Notes: a model not told the origin generated them from the sequence alone. DNA of 64,000 nt from Lactococcus nasutitermitis (GCF_018403765.1 NZ_BOVQ01000005.1:213179-277178), one strand, 5' to 3'. Shown: positions 48,656 to 58,672, counted from the stretch's first letter. Translations and numbers: made by a program.

Positions 48656-49363
48656 ATGTTAGTAAATGAGCGAAAGTTAAAAATTATTAACTTACTTATG
48701 CAACAACGTAGAGCGACATTGGAGGAACTAATAGAGGTAACAGAAAGTTCCATATCCACATTACGACGCGATTTGAATGATTTAGAAGAAGAAAAAAAGT
48801 TGCGCCGTGTACATGGTGGTGCAGAACTTATTCAAGACTTATCTAAAGAATTATCAATTTTTGAAAAAACGTCTAAAAACGTTCATGAAAAACAAATAAT
48901 TGCTAACAAGGCTTTAAAAAAAATAAAAGAAGGAGATGTTATTTTCCTTGATGCGGGGACCACGACGGGTAGTATGATTGCAGGAATAAAACAGTTGAAA
49001 AAGGAATTGACGATTGTTACAAACTCTGTAACTCATGCTTCTAATCTTGTAGCTGAGCATTTGACGGTCTATATCCTTGGTGGATGTGTAAAGAAAACAA
49101 CGGATGCCATTACTGGAAGTGTCGCTTTAAGTCAGTTGAAAAATTATCGTTTTAATCTTGCTTTTATTGGTGCAAATGCTTTTGTTGAGGAAAGTGGAGT
49201 GATGACGCCAGATAGTGAAGAAGCAGCAATTAAAAGACAAGCGATACTACAAGCAGATGAGGCTTTCGTTTTGATTGATTCGTCCAAAATCGGTCAAACA
49301 AGTTTTGTTAGATTTGCGCAAGCAGATGAAGTGATAATGATTACAGAATTGGAGAAAAAATGA
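48656..49363 (+). CDS. fruR: DeoR-family regulator of fructose use
   Basis: A 235-residue repressor. The N-terminal helix-turn-helix is ERKLKIINLLMQQRRATLEELIEVTESSISTLRRDLNDLEEEKKL in pattern, followed by RRVHGGA. The C-terminal sugar-phosphate domain has FLDAGTTTGSMI and ITGSVA. By analogy it senses fructose-1-phosphate. I chose ATG 48656 because AAGGAGAGG lies before it. It overlaps fruK by four bases. Confidence 0.88.
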   Translation: MLVNERKLKIINLLMQQRRATLEELIEVTESSISTLRRDLNDLEEEKKLRRVHGGAELIQDLSKELSIFEKTSKNVHEKQIIANKALKKIKEGDVIFLDAGTTTGSMIAGIKQLKKELTIVTNSVTHASNLVAEHLTVYILGGCVKKTTDAITGSVALSQLKNYRFNLAFIGANAFVEESGVMTPDSEEAAIKRQAILQADEAFVLIDSSKIGQTSFVRFAQADEVIMITELEKK

Positions 49364-50286
49364 TTTATACGGTGACTTTAAATCCTGCGCTGGACTATTT
49401 TATGGAATATAATCAGTTTGAAGAAGGGAAAGTAAATAGAACACGATTGACGAAGATGCTTCCAGGCGGAAAAGGGATTATGGAAAGTCGGATGATGAAT
49501 CGTTTAGAGGTTGAAAATACAGCGCTGGGCTTTATTGGTGGCTTTGCAGGACGATTTATTGATGATTTTCTTAAAAGTGAGGGAAGTCAAACAGCTTTTA
49601 CTCCTATTTTTGCTGAAACACGTATCAATGTAAAGATTAAGACGAGGTCAAATGAAACAAGCCTTGATGCTGCAGGACCAAATTTAACAGATGATGATGT
49701 TAAAAAGTTTAGGAAAGAATTTGAACGTTTGAGCGAAAATGATAGTGTTGTCTTTGCTGGGACCATTCCTAGAGCTTTGGGAGAGACTTTTTATCAACGA
49801 CTTATTCGAGAAGTTAAATCTTATGGGGCTGAATTTGCGATTGATGTTGATGGGGGGAAGTTGCTAGAAACATTGAGCGCAGGTCCAATTGTTGTGAAAC
49901 CAAATTTGGAAGAATTAGAAGAAATTTTTTCTGTGAAATTTGAGAAAACAGAAGAAGTTATTCCTTATGGGAAAAAAATGCTTGCAATGGGAGCACAAAA
50001 CGTTATTGTTTCTATGGCGGGAGATGGTGCTTTGCTTTTTACTGATGATAAAGTTTATTTTGCTGAACCTGTTAAAGGAATTGTGAAAAATTCAATCGGT
50101 GCAGGAGATTCAACAATGGCTGGTTTTCTTGCTGAATGGAGTAAAAGTCATGATGCAATAGCAGCTTTCAAACGTGGTATAGCTTGTGGTACGGCGAAAG
50201 TATTTTCAGAAGATATGCCAAGCAAAGTATTTTTAGAAAAGTGTTTTAATCAAATTAAGATAAAGGAGATTTCTAATGGAAATTAA
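49360..50286 (+). CDS. fruK: 1-phosphofructokinase
   Basis: A 308-residue PfkB-type kinase that converts fructose-1-phosphate to fructose-1,6-bisphosphate. It has the N-terminal TVTLNPALDYFMEY motif, GGKGIMESRMMNRL for substrate, and KNSIGAGDSTMAGFLA with the catalytic Asp. The GGKG is followed by IMES rather than the commoner -NVAR/-NVSR. Start and end overlap fruR and fruA, so the operon is translationally coupled. It is often written fruC in lactococci. Confidence 0.93.
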   Translation: MIYTVTLNPALDYFMEYNQFEEGKVNRTRLTKMLPGGKGIMESRMMNRLEVENTALGFIGGFAGRFIDDFLKSEGSQTAFTPIFAETRINVKIKTRSNETSLDAAGPNLTDDDVKKFRKEFERLSENDSVVFAGTIPRALGETFYQRLIREVKSYGAEFAIDVDGGKLLETLSAGPIVVKPNLEELEEIFSVKFEKTEEVIPYGKKMLAMGAQNVIVSMAGDGALLFTDDKVYFAEPVKGIVKNSIGAGDSTMAGFLAEWSKSHDAIAAFKRGIACGTAKVFSEDMPSKVFLEKCFNQIKIKEISNGN

Positions 50287-52180
50287 GGAACTTTTGAAAA
50301 AAGAAGTCATGTTACTTGACCTCAAAGCAACGGATAAGCTATCCGTAATTGATGAGATGATAGCATCACTGGTTGCTCACGGCTATGTAAATGATTTTGA
50401 CGCATTTAAAGCAGATATTTTAAAGCGGGAAGCACAAACTTCTACTGGACTTGGGGATGGAATCGCGATGCCTCATGCTAAAAATTCGGCAGTGAAAGAA
50501 GCTGTTGTTCTTTTTGCTAAATCTGAAAGCGGTGTCAATTATGAGGCGCTGGATGGAAAAGATGTACAGTTGTTCTTTATGATTGCTGCACCTGAGGGAG
50601 CTAACGATACACATTTGGAAGCTCTAGCCAATCTTTCTAAATATCTTTTACAAGGTGGTTTTAAAGAAAAATTGCTGAGTGCAAAGACGGCTGATGAGGT
50701 GCAAGGATTATTCAGTCAAAAGTTAGAAGAAAGAGTAACTGATGTACAAGCGGATAAGTTTATCGTAGCTGTGACAGCTTGTACCACTGGGATTGCGCAT
50801 ACTTATATGGCAGAAGAAGCTTTATACAAAGCAGCAGCTGAGTTGGGTGTTGGTATTAAAGTTGAGACAAATGGTGCGCGCGGTGTAGATAATAGATTGA
50901 CAGCGGCTGATATAGCCAAGGCTTCCGGTGTATTGGTGGCAGCAGATAAAAAAGTAGAGATGGCACGTTTTGCAGGAAAATCTTTGTTAAGTAAGCCTGT
51001 CGCAGAGGCTATTCGTCATCCAAAAGAGTTGATTGAGGCGACTTTAGCTGGAACTGCTCCTATTTTTGAAGCAGATGGAGAAGTTGTTCAGAATGAAGAA
51101 AGTGCTGGTGGATTTGGAAAAGCTTTTTATAAGCATTTGATGGGGGGAGTTTCTGCTATGTTGCCTTTTGTTGTAGGTGGTGGAATTTTGATTGCTCTTG
51201 CTTTCTTGATTGACCAAGCAATGGGGGTGCCACATAGTCAGTTGGCAAATCTCGGTGTTTATCATCCGCTTGCGGCTTATTTTAAGAATATTGGTGGTGC
51301 TGCTTTTGCCTTTATGCTTCCTGTTTTAGCTGGTTTCATTGCCAACTCTATTGCGGATAAACCAGGGCTTGTTGCTGGATTTGTTGCTGGTTCTATGGCA
51401 GCGAGTGGATTGGCTTTTGGGAAACTTGATCCTACAAAAATGATTCCTTCTGGATTTTTGGGTGCTTTAGTTGGTGGATTTTTAGCTGGTGGTGTGATTT
51501 TATTGCTTCGTCACTTGACAAGAAAAATGCCAAAATCTTTGGACGGTTTAAAAGCAATCTTGATTTATCCTTTGATTGGAACGTTCATTACTGGATTTTT
51601 GATGCTATTTATCAATATTCCGATGGCAGATATTAATACAGCTTTGTCAAATTTCTTGAATGGTTTATCAGGCTCGTCTGCTGTGTTAATGGGGCTTGTC
51701 ATTGGCGGAATGATGGCGATTGACTTGGGGGGACCAATAAATAAGGCGGCTTATATCTTTGCAACTGGAACTTTAGCAGCAACAGTGGCTCATGGTGGTT
51801 CTGTGGTTATGGCGGCTTGTATGGCGGGGGGGATGGTTCCTCCACTTGCGACTACGGTTGCAGTATTACTTTTCAAAAATAAATTTACTAAAGAAGAACG
51901 TAATTCTGGTTTGACTAATATTGTAATGGGATTTAGTTTTATTACAGAGGGTTCTATTCCTTTTGCGGCAGCTGACCCTGCGCGTGCTATTCCTAGTTTT
52001 ATGATTGGCGCAGCTGTGGCTGGTGGTTTGACTGGACTTGCTGATATTAAACTGATGGCTCCTCATGGCGGAATTTTTGTTCTTGCTTTAACCGATAATC
52101 CTATCTTGTATCTTTTGTTTATCGTGATTGGTGCTATTGTTTCTGGTGTTTTGTTCGGTGCTTTGAAAAAGACAAAATAA
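50276..52180 (+). CDS. fruA: PTS fructose transporter, EIIABC
   Basis: A 634-residue membrane protein that takes up fructose and phosphorylates it to fructose-1-phosphate. The EIIA domain is N-terminal with His67 (GIAMPHAKN). The EIIB domain follows with Cys169 (VTACTTGIAHTYMAEEAL). The C-terminal EIIC domain spans residues about 285-630 with eight or more membrane helices and GGPINKAAY. The domain order A-B-C and length are typical. Last gene of the fru operon. Confidence 0.95.
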   Translation: MEIKELLKKEVMLLDLKATDKLSVIDEMIASLVAHGYVNDFDAFKADILKREAQTSTGLGDGIAMPHAKNSAVKEAVVLFAKSESGVNYEALDGKDVQLFFMIAAPEGANDTHLEALANLSKYLLQGGFKEKLLSAKTADEVQGLFSQKLEERVTDVQADKFIVAVTACTTGIAHTYMAEEALYKAAAELGVGIKVETNGARGVDNRLTAADIAKASGVLVAADKKVEMARFAGKSLLSKPVAEAIRHPKELIEATLAGTAPIFEADGEVVQNEESAGGFGKAFYKHLMGGVSAMLPFVVGGGILIALAFLIDQAMGVPHSQLANLGVYHPLAAYFKNIGGAAFAFMLPVLAGFIANSIADKPGLVAGFVAGSMAASGLAFGKLDPTKMIPSGFLGALVGGFLAGGVILLLRHLTRKMPKSLDGLKAILIYPLIGTFITGFLMLFINIPMADINTALSNFLNGLSGSSAVLMGLVIGGMMAIDLGGPINKAAYIFATGTLAATVAHGGSVVMAACMAGGMVPPLATTVAVLLFKNKFTKEERNSGLTNIVMGFSFITEGSIPFAAADPARAIPSFMIGAAVAGGLTGLADIKLMAPHGGIFVLALTDNPILYLLFIVIGAIVSGVLFGALKKTK

Positions 52181-52193
52181 TTTTAATTTCGTG

Positions 52194-52226
52194 TTCCTTC
52201 GTCACTTGTGGCGAGGGATTTTTTTG
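52194..52226 (+). terminator. Terminator of the fru operon
   Basis: TCCTTCGTCAC pairs with GTGGCGAGGGA (with G-T pairs) across a short loop, followed by a run of seven T. Confidence 0.85.
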
Positions 52227-52283
52227 TTGGTGGAATGAGTATTGATGGTGTTTTTTTGTTATAATATGGTAAGGAGAAAAACA

Positions 52284-53735
52284 ATGAATTTCAATTTTCT
52301 AGCTATTTTTGAACTTTTTATTTTTACTTTGAATGTTTTGCTGTCTTTTGTTATTATTTTTCGGGAGCGAAAAAGTACGGCTGCAACGTGGTCGTGGCTC
52401 TTTGTGGTTAATGTTTTGCCTGTATTTGGTTTCATTTTGTATGTTTTAATTGGTCGTGGGATATCACATTATCGAATTTTTAAGGATAGAAAAAGATTTC
52501 AAATTGGCTTTGAGAAGCAGCTTAAACGGACAGAGGTTACTTTGCAAGACCCAAATTTTGTGAAGAAAATGCGTAAGAATCATGCAATCGGTCAAATGAT
52601 GAATATGCTTTATGCTGAGGAAAATTCGATTATTTCGGCAAATACAGATGTTAAGATTTTCAGTGATGGGCGTAAAAAATTTGATGCACTTTTGGCAGAT
52701 ATTGCTCAGGCGAAACATCATATTCATTTGGAATATTATATTTTTCGGATGGATAATCTGGGGCAGGAGATTTATCAGGCATTGATTGAGGCGCGTAAAC
52801 GTGGTGTGGAAGTGCGTGTTTTATTTGATGCTTGGGGGTCAAATCGAACAAAATTAAAATATTTTAAGGAATTGATTGATTTGGGTGGTCATGTCGTGGC
52901 ATTTTTCCCATTGATTTTGCCACTTATCAATCCGCGGACGAATTATCGTTTGCACCGTAAAATTGTTGTGATTGATGGTGTGATTGGTTATACGGGTGGT
53001 TTTAATGTTGGAGATGAATATGCGTCGGTGACGAAGAAGTTTGGTTATTGGCGGGATAATCATTTGCGTTTGACGGGAGATATTGTTTATTCTTTGCAAC
53101 ATCGCTTTATTTTGGATTGGAATAGTCAACATCATTTTGAGATTACGCAGGGGGAAGGTTATTTTCCTGATTCGATTGGCAAGGGGAAAGTGGCTTCGCA
53201 GTTTGTGACTTCGGGGCCTGATGAGGCTAAAGAGCAGATTAAGTTGACTTATATGAAGATGATTTCTGGAGCTGAGCGGGAGATTATTATTCAGACGCCT
53301 TATTATATTCCTTCGGATGCCTTGCATGAAACGCTGAAATTGGCGCTTTTGTCGGGTGTTCAGGTGAAATTATTGATTCCGAATAAACCGGACCATCCTT
53401 TGGTTTATTGGGCGACTTATTTCTATTCTGCGGATTTGGTGAAAGCTGGTGCGAAAGTTTATACTTATGAAAATGGCTTTGTGCACGCGAAAACGTTGAT
53501 TATTGATGGGGAATATGCGTCTGTCGGTTCAGCGAATTTTGATTATCGGAGTTTGCAACTTTGTTTTGAAGCAAATGTTGTGCTGTATGATTTTGATATT
53601 GCGCAGGATTTGCGACGGAAATTCTTGGAAGATTTGAAATTGAGCAAAGCGTTAACTCTGGAGCGTTATGAGGAGCGGAGTTTCTTTATTCGTTTTAAAG
53701 AAGGATTGGCGCGTTTGATTTCGCCGATGTTGTAA
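52284..53735 (+). CDS. cls: Cardiolipin synthase
   Basis: A 483-residue membrane enzyme that joins two phosphatidylglycerols to cardiolipin. Two N-terminal helices (residues 5-25 and 34-55) precede two PLD domains, each with HxKx4D: HRKIVVID and HAKTLIID. VGSANFDYRS follows the second. I chose ATG 52284 because AAGGAG is correctly placed before it and the membrane helices then start normally. It is transcribed alone. Confidence 0.93.
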   Translation: MNFNFLAIFELFIFTLNVLLSFVIIFRERKSTAATWSWLFVVNVLPVFGFILYVLIGRGISHYRIFKDRKRFQIGFEKQLKRTEVTLQDPNFVKKMRKNHAIGQMMNMLYAEENSIISANTDVKIFSDGRKKFDALLADIAQAKHHIHLEYYIFRMDNLGQEIYQALIEARKRGVEVRVLFDAWGSNRTKLKYFKELIDLGGHVVAFFPLILPLINPRTNYRLHRKIVVIDGVIGYTGGFNVGDEYASVTKKFGYWRDNHLRLTGDIVYSLQHRFILDWNSQHHFEITQGEGYFPDSIGKGKVASQFVTSGPDEAKEQIKLTYMKMISGAEREIIIQTPYYIPSDALHETLKLALLSGVQVKLLIPNKPDHPLVYWATYFYSADLVKAGAKVYTYENGFVHAKTLIIDGEYASVGSANFDYRSLQLCFEANVVLYDFDIAQDLRRKFLEDLKLSKALTLERYEERSFFIRFKEGLARLISPML

Positions 53736-53742
53736 AATTATT

Positions 53743-53762
53743 TTTGACAGACTTGTCAAAAT
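53743..53762. repeat. TGACAG-type palindrome, intergenic
   Basis: TTTTGACA-GACT-TGTCAAAA, a variant with a four-base centre, six bases after the cardiolipin synthase stop. Confidence 0.8.
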
Positions 53763-53780
53763 GAAAAATATATGAAATTT

Positions 53781-53808
53781 TAAATTTGACAGTTCTGTCA
53801 AATTTAAT
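53781..53808. repeat. TGACAG palindrome, long intergenic copy
   Basis: TTAAATTTGACAG and CTGTCAAATTTAA form a perfect 13-base inverted repeat around TT, just before the ribosome site of the next gene. Confidence 0.88.
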
Positions 53809-53822
53809 TTAATGAGGTTTTG

Positions 53823-55202
53823 ATGAAATTACCTGATAAATTTTTAGAAAAATATGAGAATATTTTGGGAGATGAGTACGCAGATTTCCTGGCTTCATTT
53901 GATGAAGAAGCTGTGACTGCTTTTCGGATAAATCCTTTGAAAAAGTTAGCAGATAATAGTTTTGACAGTTTTGTCAAAATTGAAAATGAAAGTTTTGGCT
54001 ATTATGGAAAAATTTCTGGGAAATCAGCTGAACACGTTGCAGGAATGGTCTATTCGCAAGAACCTGCTGCGCAAATTGTAGGGGAAGTGGCGGTGCCTAA
54101 ACCAGGAATGAAAGTTTTAGATTTATGTGCAGCACCTGGAGGAAAATCAACACATCTACTTAGTTTTTTGGGCAATGAAGGATTATTAGTTTCAAATGAG
54201 ATTTCTCATAAACGAAGTAAAATTCTCACAGAAAACATTGAACGTTTTGGCGCAAAAAATGTTGTTGTGTTGAATGAAAGTCCGGCACATTTAGCGAAAG
54301 TTTTTCCTAGATATTTTGATATGATTGTTCTTGACGCTCCTTGTTCTGGTGAGGGAATGTTCCGTAAAGACCCGAGCGCTGTGCAGTATTGGAGTGCTGA
54401 TTATCCTGAAAAATGCGCGCAACTTCAACGAGAAATTATTGCGGAAGCTCTAAAAATGCTTGCTCCTGCTGGTCAGTTGATTTATTCCACTTGCACTTGG
54501 TCGCCTGAAGAAAATGAGAATAATGTGAGTTGGATATTAGAAAATTATCCAGATTTACAGTTGGTCAATATTCCTAAGACGAATGGATTATCATCAGGCT
54601 TAAATATGCCCGAAGTTATCCGTTGTTGGCCTCATAAATTTCGTGGAGAAGGTCAATTTGTTGCCAAATTTATTGATAAAAATGAGGAAATAATTTTTGA
54701 TACTTCTGTCAAAAAAAATGATAATAAAAAGAGCAAAAAACAAGGCAAAAATAAGTTTGACAGCACTAGCAAATCGCAACTGACGAGCGAGCAAATGAGA
54801 CTTTGGCAAGAATTTTCTAAGAAAAATTTACTGACAGACTTGTCAAAAGGAAAATTACAAGTTTTTGGAGAAGCACTTTATTTGCTTCCGATAGATTTAC
54901 CTGATTTGTCAACTTTAAAGATTGCGCGTAATGGACTTCATTTGGGGACTTTCAAGAAAAATCGTTTTGAGCCAAGTTTTGCACTTGGACTTACTTTATC
55001 AACAGAAGAAGTAAGAAATTCATTAGAGATTGATGAAGAACAATTCAAAAAATATGTTGCAGGTGAAGAAATAAAAACTGATAAAAATATTAATAATGGC
55101 TGGGTTCAACTCGCAATCAAAAATAATGGAATTGGCTTTGCAAAAGTAACTGACAGAACTGTCAAAAATTATTTTCCAAAAGGTTTAAGATTTTTTTCAT
55201 AA
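53823..55202 (+). CDS. RsmF/NOL1-type rRNA (cytosine-C5) methyltransferase
   Basis: A protein of about 459 residues that methylates a cytosine of 16S rRNA. SAM motif VLDLCAAPGGKSTHLL, active-site DAPCSGEGMFRKD and the second cysteine motif YSTCTWSPEENENNV are present. A C-terminal PUA-like part follows a low-complexity lysine-rich linker. The gene has at least five in-frame TGACAG palindromes or remnants, reading FDSFVK, FDTSVK, FDSTSK, LTDLSK and TDRTVK, mostly in the linker and C-terminal part. AATGAGG precedes ATG 53823. Confidence 0.87.
   Translation: MKLPDKFLEKYENILGDEYADFLASFDEEAVTAFRINPLKKLADNSFDSFVKIENESFGYYGKISGKSAEHVAGMVYSQEPAAQIVGEVAVPKPGMKVLDLCAAPGGKSTHLLSFLGNEGLLVSNEISHKRSKILTENIERFGAKNVVVLNESPAHLAKVFPRYFDMIVLDAPCSGEGMFRKDPSAVQYWSADYPEKCAQLQREIIAEALKMLAPAGQLIYSTCTWSPEENENNVSWILENYPDLQLVNIPKTNGLSSGLNMPEVIRCWPHKFRGEGQFVAKFIDKNEEIIFDTSVKKNDNKKSKKQGKNKFDSTSKSQLTSEQMRLWQEFSKKNLLTDLSKGKLQVFGEALYLLPIDLPDLSTLKIARNGLHLGTFKKNRFEPSFALGLTLSTEEVRNSLEIDEEQFKKYVAGEEIKTDKNINNGWVQLAIKNNGIGFAKVTDRTVKNYFPKGLRFFS
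53960..53979. repeat. TGACAG palindrome inside the RsmF-type gene
   Basis: TTTTGACAG-TT-TTGTCAAAA, one mismatch, translated SFDSFVK. Confidence 0.85.
54694..54715. repeat. Decayed TGACAG palindrome inside the RsmF-type gene
   Basis: TTTTTGATA-CTTC-TGTCAAAAA, translated FDTSVK. A more decayed copy (TTTGACAG-CA-CTAGCAAA) lies at 54756-54773 and reads FDSTSK. Confidence 0.75.
54832..54845. repeat. TGACAG palindrome inside the RsmF-type gene
   Basis: TGACA-GACT-TGTCA, translated LTDLSK. Confidence 0.8.
55151..55164. repeat. TGACAG palindrome inside the RsmF-type gene
   Basis: TGACAG-AA-CTGTCA followed by five A, translated TDRTVKN, close to the C-terminus. Confidence 0.85.
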
Positions 55203-55220
55203 TTATCAAAGAAAATAAGA

Positions 55221-55238
55221 TTTGACAAGTCTGTCAAA
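55221..55238. repeat. TGACAG palindrome between the RsmF-type gene and rapZ
   Basis: TTTGACA-AGTC-TGTCAAA, about 20 bases after the stop; possible terminator. Confidence 0.8.
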
Positions 55239-55279
55239 AATTATTTCACATAAAATTTTCATAAATGAAAGGAAAAAAT

Positions 55280-56167
55280 ATGCAAAAAGATTTAAATATA
55301 GTGATTATCACAGGAATGTCTGGCGCAGGGAAAACCGTTGCTATTCAGAGCTTTGAAGACATGGGCTATTTCACGATTGATAATATGCCACCAAGTCTGA
55401 TTGAGAAATTTGTCGAGTTGTTAAACACAGCGACAAACACGATTGATAAAGTCGCAATGGTTGTAGATATGCGCTCTCGCGTCTTTTTTGACCATATGCG
55501 TGAATTGATTACCGAACTGTCCGATCAGCCAAATGTCAGTTTCAAACTTCTCTTTTTGGATGCAGGAGATGAGGAACTTGTTGCACGCTACAAAGAAACG
55601 CGCCGTAGTCATCCACTTGCTATTGATGGGCGTGTACTTGATGGCATTCAGCTAGAACGTGAAATTCTCAATGATTTGAAAAATCTTGCAGAAGTTGTGA
55701 TTGATACCTCAGATTTGACACCGCGTAACCTGCGAGGACTGATTTTACAAGAGTTTTCAACAAATGAAAATTCACCTTTTCGGATTGAAATTATGTCATT
55801 TGGTTTCAAATATGGTCTTCCATTAGATGCAGACCTCGTTTTTGATGTGCGTTTCTTACCAAATCCTCATTATGTTCCTGAGTTACGAAATAAAACAGGA
55901 CAGGATTCAGAAGTTTATGATTATGTGATGAACCACAAAGAATCAGAAGATTTTTATCAAAATCTCATGAAACTCTTAGAACCTATCTTGCCAGCCTATC
56001 AAAAAGAAGGAAAATCTGTGCTGACGATTGCCTTTGGCTGTACAGGAGGACAACATCGCTCCGTTGCTTTTGCTGAACGAGTTTCCAAAGCATTAAAAGA
56101 TGATTGGCATCTCAATACCAGCCATCGGGATAAGGATAAAAGGAAAGAAACGGTAAATCGCTCATGA
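55280..56167 (+). CDS. rapZ: RapZ-family nucleotide-binding protein
   Basis: A 295-residue P-loop protein (GMSGAGKT at residues 12-19). The C-terminal domain carries [13 protein letters not shown]. In E. coli RapZ guides decay of a small RNA controlling cell-wall sugar synthesis; in Gram-positives it binds GTP/ATP, with an unclear role. The trio with yvcK and whiA is conserved in Firmicutes and all three overlap here. ATG 55280 is preferred because GAAAGGAAAA precedes it. Confidence 0.93.
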   Translation: MQKDLNIVIITGMSGAGKTVAIQSFEDMGYFTIDNMPPSLIEKFVELLNTATNTIDKVAMVVDMRSRVFFDHMRELITELSDQPNVSFKLLFLDAGDEELVARYKETRRSHPLAIDGRVLDGIQLEREILNDLKNLAEVVIDTSDLTPRNLRGLILQEFSTNENSPFRIEIMSFGFKYGLPLDADLVFDVRFLPNPHYVPELRNKTGQDSEVYDYVMNHKESEDFYQNLMKLLEPILPAYQKEGKSVLTIAFGCTGGQHRSVAFAERVSKALKDDWHLNTSHRDKDKRKETVNRS

Positions 56168-57147
56168 GTAAACCTAAAATAGTCGTTATTGGCGGAGGAA
56201 CAGGCATTCCTGTGATTTTAAATTCTCTGCGCAGAGAAAATGTTGATTTAACAGCGATTGTGACTGTTGCAGATGATGGCGGTTCGTCAGGTCGCTTGCG
56301 CTCAGCCGTCAATATCGCACCTCCCGGAGATTTGCGCAATGTTTTGATTGCAATGAGTGATATGCCACGTTTTTATGCCGATATTTTGCAGTACCGTTTT
56401 GATGAAGCAGATGGGCCGTTGGCTGGTCATCCTCTGGGAAATCTTATTATTGCTGCTGTCGGTGAAATGCAAGGCTCCACTTATAAAGCCATTCAGACCT
56501 TATCGCGATTTTTCCATATTGAAGGTAATATTTATCCTTCCTCAGACAGTCCACTCACCCTTCATGCTGTTTTCAAAGATGGTCATGAAGTCGCTGGAGA
56601 GAGTCATATTGCGGATTATGTAGGAATTATTGACCATGTTTATTTGACAGAAACTGAAACAGGAAATGCACCGATTGCCTCAAAAAATGTTGTGAAATCT
56701 ATCATGGAAGCAGATACAATCGTACTTGGCCCAGGTTCATTATTTACTTCTATTTTACCAAATATCGTCATTCCAGAAATCTGTGACGCTCTTTTAAAAA
56801 CAAAAGCAAAGATTGTCTATGTCTGCAATATCATGACGCAGCGCGGTGAAACCGAGCATTTTACAGATGCTGACCATGTACGTGTCCTGCACGAACATAT
56901 CGGTGCATCAATTATTGATACCGTTTTGGTAAATATTGAAAAAGTCCCAGAAAGCTATATGAACACTAATAAATTTGATGAATATCTCGTACAAGTTGAG
57001 CATAATTTCAAAGGATTAAAAAATGAGAACGTCACAGTGGTTTCTAATAATCTTCTAAAATTACGTGATGGTGGCGCATTTCATGACGGAGAAGCAGTTG
57101 CTAGAGAGATTATTGCTATCAGTCACAGACAAGAGGTAAAAATTTGA
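56164..57147 (+). CDS. yvcK: YvcK/CofD-like protein (gluconeogenesis factor)
   Basis: A 327-residue protein of the CofD-like family. [40 protein letters not shown] is the family N-terminus in pattern, and [14 protein letters not shown] follows. YvcK binds UDP-GlcNAc and is needed for growth on gluconeogenic carbon and for cell shape in B. subtilis. It overlaps rapZ by four bases and whiA by four bases. Confidence 0.93.
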   Translation: MSKPKIVVIGGGTGIPVILNSLRRENVDLTAIVTVADDGGSSGRLRSAVNIAPPGDLRNVLIAMSDMPRFYADILQYRFDEADGPLAGHPLGNLIIAAVGEMQGSTYKAIQTLSRFFHIEGNIYPSSDSPLTLHAVFKDGHEVAGESHIADYVGIIDHVYLTETETGNAPIASKNVVKSIMEADTIVLGPGSLFTSILPNIVIPEICDALLKTKAKIVYVCNIMTQRGETEHFTDADHVRVLHEHIGASIIDTVLVNIEKVPESYMNTNKFDEYLVQVEHNFKGLKNENVTVVSNNLLKLRDGGAFHDGEAVAREIIAISHRQEVKI

Positions 57148-58061
57148 GTTTTACGTCAGAGACAAAAAAAGAACTGACAAAAAATCTAGCTACGACAGGG
57201 ACATTATTAGCGCTCATTCGTATGAATGGTTCTCTTGGAATTTCGGGCAATCTGACTTTGTCTATTACGACAGAAAATGCAGCTATTGCCAAGTATATTT
57301 ACCAAATGCTCTTAGAACTTTATGGTTTGCGCGCTGAAATTCGTGTGCATCAAAAAACAACTCTCTCCAAAAATCGCGTCTATTCCGTTTTTATTGATGA
57401 AGAAGTAGAAAATCTTTTAGATGAATTATCTCTTGCGGATTCTTTGATGATGGATAGTGGGATTCCAGACTTTGTAAATACAGATGAGCGAATGCAAATT
57501 GATTATCTACGTGGCGCTTTTTTGGCGACAGGTACATTACACAATCCTGAAAAAGGAGAGTATCAACTCTCAATTTCCAGTGTTTATCAGGAACACGCAG
57601 AAGATTTGCAACAGCTTTTCAAAAATTTTGAGTTAAATGCAAAAGTTATTTCTCGAAAAAATCGTTACATTGTATATTTGACAAAGGCAGAAGAAATCAT
57701 AGATTTTTTAACCTTGATTGGTGCAATTCAAGCACGCTTAAAGTTTGAAGAAGCAAAGATTTTTCGCGAAATGCGCGGTTTAGCTAATCGACAGTCAAAC
57801 TTTGAAAATGCAAATATAGCGAAAACCGTCAGTGCTTCACAAGAAGCAATCACAGCTATTGAATTTCTGATAAAGAAAAAAGAACTGGAAAATCTAGCTC
57901 CAGCCTTGATTGATATAGCAAAATTACGTCTCAAAAATCCAGAATTAACAACACAAGAACTAGGAAATCTCCTTGAACCACCACTTGGAAAGTCAGGAGT
58001 GAATCATCGCCTACGCAAACTCATTGCCACAGCAGATGAACTAAAACAGATTGAAAAATAA
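57144..58061 (+). CDS. whiA: WhiA-family DNA-binding protein
   Basis: A 305-residue protein with an N-terminal LAGLIDADG-like domain and a C-terminal helix-turn-helix (LTTQELGNLLEPPLGKSGVNHRLRKL pattern). In other bacteria it affects cell division or sporulation. The start is TTG 57144, inside the end of yvcK, preceded by AGAGGTAA. The last codons lie close to the convergent TetR-family gene. Confidence 0.92.
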   Translation: MSFTSETKKELTKNLATTGTLLALIRMNGSLGISGNLTLSITTENAAIAKYIYQMLLELYGLRAEIRVHQKTTLSKNRVYSVFIDEEVENLLDELSLADSLMMDSGIPDFVNTDERMQIDYLRGAFLATGTLHNPEKGEYQLSISSVYQEHAEDLQQLFKNFELNAKVISRKNRYIVYLTKAEEIIDFLTLIGAIQARLKFEEAKIFREMRGLANRQSNFENANIAKTVSASQEAITAIEFLIKKKELENLAPALIDIAKLRLKNPELTTQELGNLLEPPLGKSGVNHRLRKLIATADELKQIEK

Positions 58062-58085
58062 AAAGAGGAATTATTCCTCTTTTTT
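58060..58085. terminator. Terminator between whiA and the convergent TetR gene
   Basis: AAAAAGAGGAATTATTCCTCTTTTTT contains the stem AAAAAGAGGAAT/ATTCCTCTTTTT around a two-base centre; it serves both converging genes and includes the TetR gene's stop. Confidence 0.85.
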
Positions 58086-58640
58086 AAATCCATTGAGAAA
58101 GAAACGCGTTAAAAATTCTGCTTTTTCAAATAAAAAATTCGCTTCAATCCCTTTCATTCCCTCGGTAAAGATATGTAGGATAAATAAAAAATCTTCTTCA
58201 GTGACATCAGCTGCGATTTTCCCTTCCGCATATCCTTTTTGAAATAAACTCCGATAAATATCAAGTTGCGTCATCTGGATATTTTCCATCTCAAAAAAAT
58301 CAGGACTTATCGTATATTGTGTCATCAGATTTTCCTGAAAAATAAGGCTAAATCGCTTCACTTGTTCAAGTTTCATCGCTGTAATCGCGCGATAAGTAGC
58401 TTCAAAATCAAGACTGCTTCCAATAATTTCTTGAATTTGTTGCGTCATAAATTCAAAAGCATTTAAAATAACAAGATTCATAAGATAATTCTTATTTTTA
58501 AAATATTTAAAGAGTGTAACCTTTGATACCACAGCTTTTTGAGCAATTTCATCAATGGTAATATCTTTAATTTCTTTCTCATTTAATAATTGAAATGTTG
58601 TCTCTAAAATAGCTTTTTTCTTTTTTTCTGTCTGATTCAT
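58071..58640 (-). CDS. TetR-family regulator
   Basis: A 189-residue repressor. The N-terminal helix-turn-helix (KAILETTFQLLNEKEIKDITIDEIAQKAVVSKVTLFKYFKNK pattern) is typical of TetR. The C-terminal ligand domain is unassigned. It is divergent from an ABC exporter operon, with palindromes in between, so it most likely represses that exporter and itself. The inducer is unknown. Confidence 0.88.
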   Translation of the reverse strand: MNQTEKKKKAILETTFQLLNEKEIKDITIDEIAQKAVVSKVTLFKYFKNKNYLMNLVILNAFEFMTQQIQEIIGSSLDFEATYRAITAMKLEQVKRFSLIFQENLMTQYTISPDFFEMENIQMTQLDIYRSLFQKGYAEGKIAADVTEEDFLFILHIFTEGMKGIEANFLFEKAEFLTRFFLNGFKKEE

Positions 58641-58672
58641 TTTCTTAACCTTTTCTACTTTAAATTATAACT

